A stretch of 64,000 nucleotides of DNA from Acetoanaerobium sticklandii (lineage in GTDB: Bacteria > Bacillota > Clostridia > Peptostreptococcales > Filifactoraceae). Positions 63,326 through 64,000 of this stretch are shown here, one piece after another. The first letter of the stretch is position 1; each line of letters begins with the position of its first letter. The notes beneath the pieces are model-generated. The model had not been told where the DNA came from and did no database searches. It was given only the letters and a program-made list of their open reading frames with translations. A program made the translations under genes and the position numbers. The stretch is from positions 1,162,001-1,226,000 of the forward strand of contig NC_014614.1 in NCBI RefSeq assembly GCF_000196455.1. Reading direction: 5' to 3'.

Positions 63326-64000
63326 AATAAATTACTGCGTGTTGGCGTAGATATAGGATCCACTACCATTAAGGTAGTTATTTTAAATTACAAAGAAGAA
63401 ATTCTGTTCAGCAGATATGAACGACATTATGCTGATATAAAAAATAAATTAATCAGCGTACTAAACGATGCCTATGTTATATTACAGGATACTGATTTAT
63501 CAGTAGTAGTATCTGGTTCGGGGGGAATTAGCTTTGCTAATTACCTAGGCATAGATTTTGTGCAGGAAGTAATAGCATCTACAAAAGCTATTAAGAGGTA
63601 TCATCCTCATACAGATGTAGCTATTGAACTAGGTGGAGAAGACGCTAAAATTACATATTTATCAGGTGGATTAGAACAAAAAATGAACGGAACTTGTGCT
63701 GGTGGGACAGGATCATTTATAGATCAGATGGCATCATTACTTAAAGTAGATGCTTCTGGTCTTAATGAGCTTGCTTGCAATCAAAATAGAATATATCCTA
63801 TAGCTGCACGTTGTGGAGTTTTTGCCAAAACAGATGTACAGCCTCTGCTCAATGAGGGAGCGAAAAAAGAAGATATTGCCGCTTCAATTTTCCAAGCAGT
63901 TGTAATTCAAACAATAGGTGGGCTTTCATGTGGAAGACCAATTAGAGGGAATGTAGCATTTTTGGGAGGGCCTCTATACTTTTTGTCGCATTTAAGACAT
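63323..64000 (+). CDS. 2-hydroxyacyl-CoA dehydratase activase-type protein, 5' part
   Basis: The first 226 residues of a BadF/BadG/BcrA/BcrD ATPase-family protein that runs out of the window. The actin-like ATPase motifs VGVDIGSTTIKVVIL, ELGGEDAKI and GTCAGGTGSFIDQMA are clear, as is ARCGVFAKTDVQPLLNEGA. In this family an ATPase dimer with a [4Fe-4S] cluster activates 2-hydroxyacyl-CoA dehydratases. The sequence pattern is that of the large form of over 1000 residues that carries further domains, but only the first part can be seen. Start ATG 63323 has a distant Shine-Dalgarno bridged by a hairpin. Confidence 0.88.
   Translation, partial: MNKLLRVGVDIGSTTIKVVILNYKEEILFSRYERHYADIKNKLISVLNDAYVILQDTDLSVVVSGSGGISFANYLGIDFVQEVIASTKAIKRYHPHTDVAIELGGEDAKITYLSGGLEQKMNGTCAGGTGSFIDQMASLLKVDASGLNELACNQNRIYPIAARCGVFAKTDVQPLLNEGAKKEDIAASIFQAVVIQTIGGLSCGRPIRGNVAFLGGPLYFLSHLRH

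Noticed and set aside
1..64000. CRISPR array
   Set aside because: No set of regularly spaced repeats is seen; the only exact mid-length direct repeat I found is the pair around fic.
1..64000. tRNA or rRNA genes
   Set aside because: No cloverleaf or conserved rRNA segment was recognised in any of the intergenic regions.

Overview
The window is low-GC, densely coded DNA with strong GGAGG ribosome binding sites, AGA/ATA-rich codon use and T-tract terminators, so it comes from a Firmicute of class Clostridia. A selenocysteine-containing betaine/sarcosine-type reductase component B (GrdI/GrdH) beside a BCCT betaine transporter, an archaeal-type ornithine cyclodeaminase, a two-subunit Fe-S fumarase, FeoAB and a 2-hydroxyacyl-CoA dehydratase-type activase point to a strictly anaerobic amino-acid (Stickland) fermenter. 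An Acetoanaerobium/Peptostreptococcaceae-like organism is my best guess; no marker gene in the window proves it.

Layout. 1-9.5 kb: end of a response regulator with its histidine kinase, a sirtuin, a Nudix/B3-B4 pair, a ferredoxin-like DUF362 protein with an amidohydrolase, and a minus-strand run of AIM24-like protein, glycogen branching enzyme and a YczE-type membrane protein. 10-28 kb: a defense island. It holds a complete type 1 BREX operon (brxA, brxB, brxC, pglX, pglZ, brxL). A Fic gene is placed ahead of brxA, and two ABC/SMC-like ATPase genes, each followed by a stub reading frame, are wedged between pglX and pglZ. An AlbA_2 (Schlafen-type) ATP-binding gene follows. 28-37 kb: ornithine cyclodeaminase, hisS with an apparent histidine leader-peptide attenuator, an HD hydrolase, an XRE membrane regulator, a metallo-beta-lactamase-fold hydrolase, a DUF4825 protein and a PLD-helicase-DUF3427 protein. 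37-49 kb: signalling genes (hybrid kinase plus REC-PAS-PAS-GGDEF-EAL regulator, HD-GYP protein), an MFS exporter with an ArsR-type regulator, and a macro-domain/VWA pair. 49-64 kb: metabolism (YbaK-type deacylase, TetR plus betaine reductase and transporter, FeoA/FeoB, a cytochrome b5-like lipoprotein with a membrane partner, a glycosyltransferase with an in-frame TGA, fumarase, TetR, activase).

The most unusual signals are these. (1) A 16-residue reading frame with three consecutive His codons and a terminator/antiterminator architecture lies upstream of hisS; Firmicutes usually use T-boxes there. (2) The glycosyltransferase frame continues for 59 codons past a TGA to a typical family C-terminus, in a genome that uses UGA for selenocysteine. 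(3) A direct repeat flanks fic, as if fic were inserted between two copies of the BREX leader. (4) PglX has NPLY in place of the NPPY methyltransferase motif. (5) Stub genes follow both ATPase genes inside the BREX operon. (6) A terminator-shaped hairpin contains the Shine-Dalgarno of the VWA gene. (7) A hairpin seems to bridge an over-long Shine-Dalgarno-to-start distance at the final gene.
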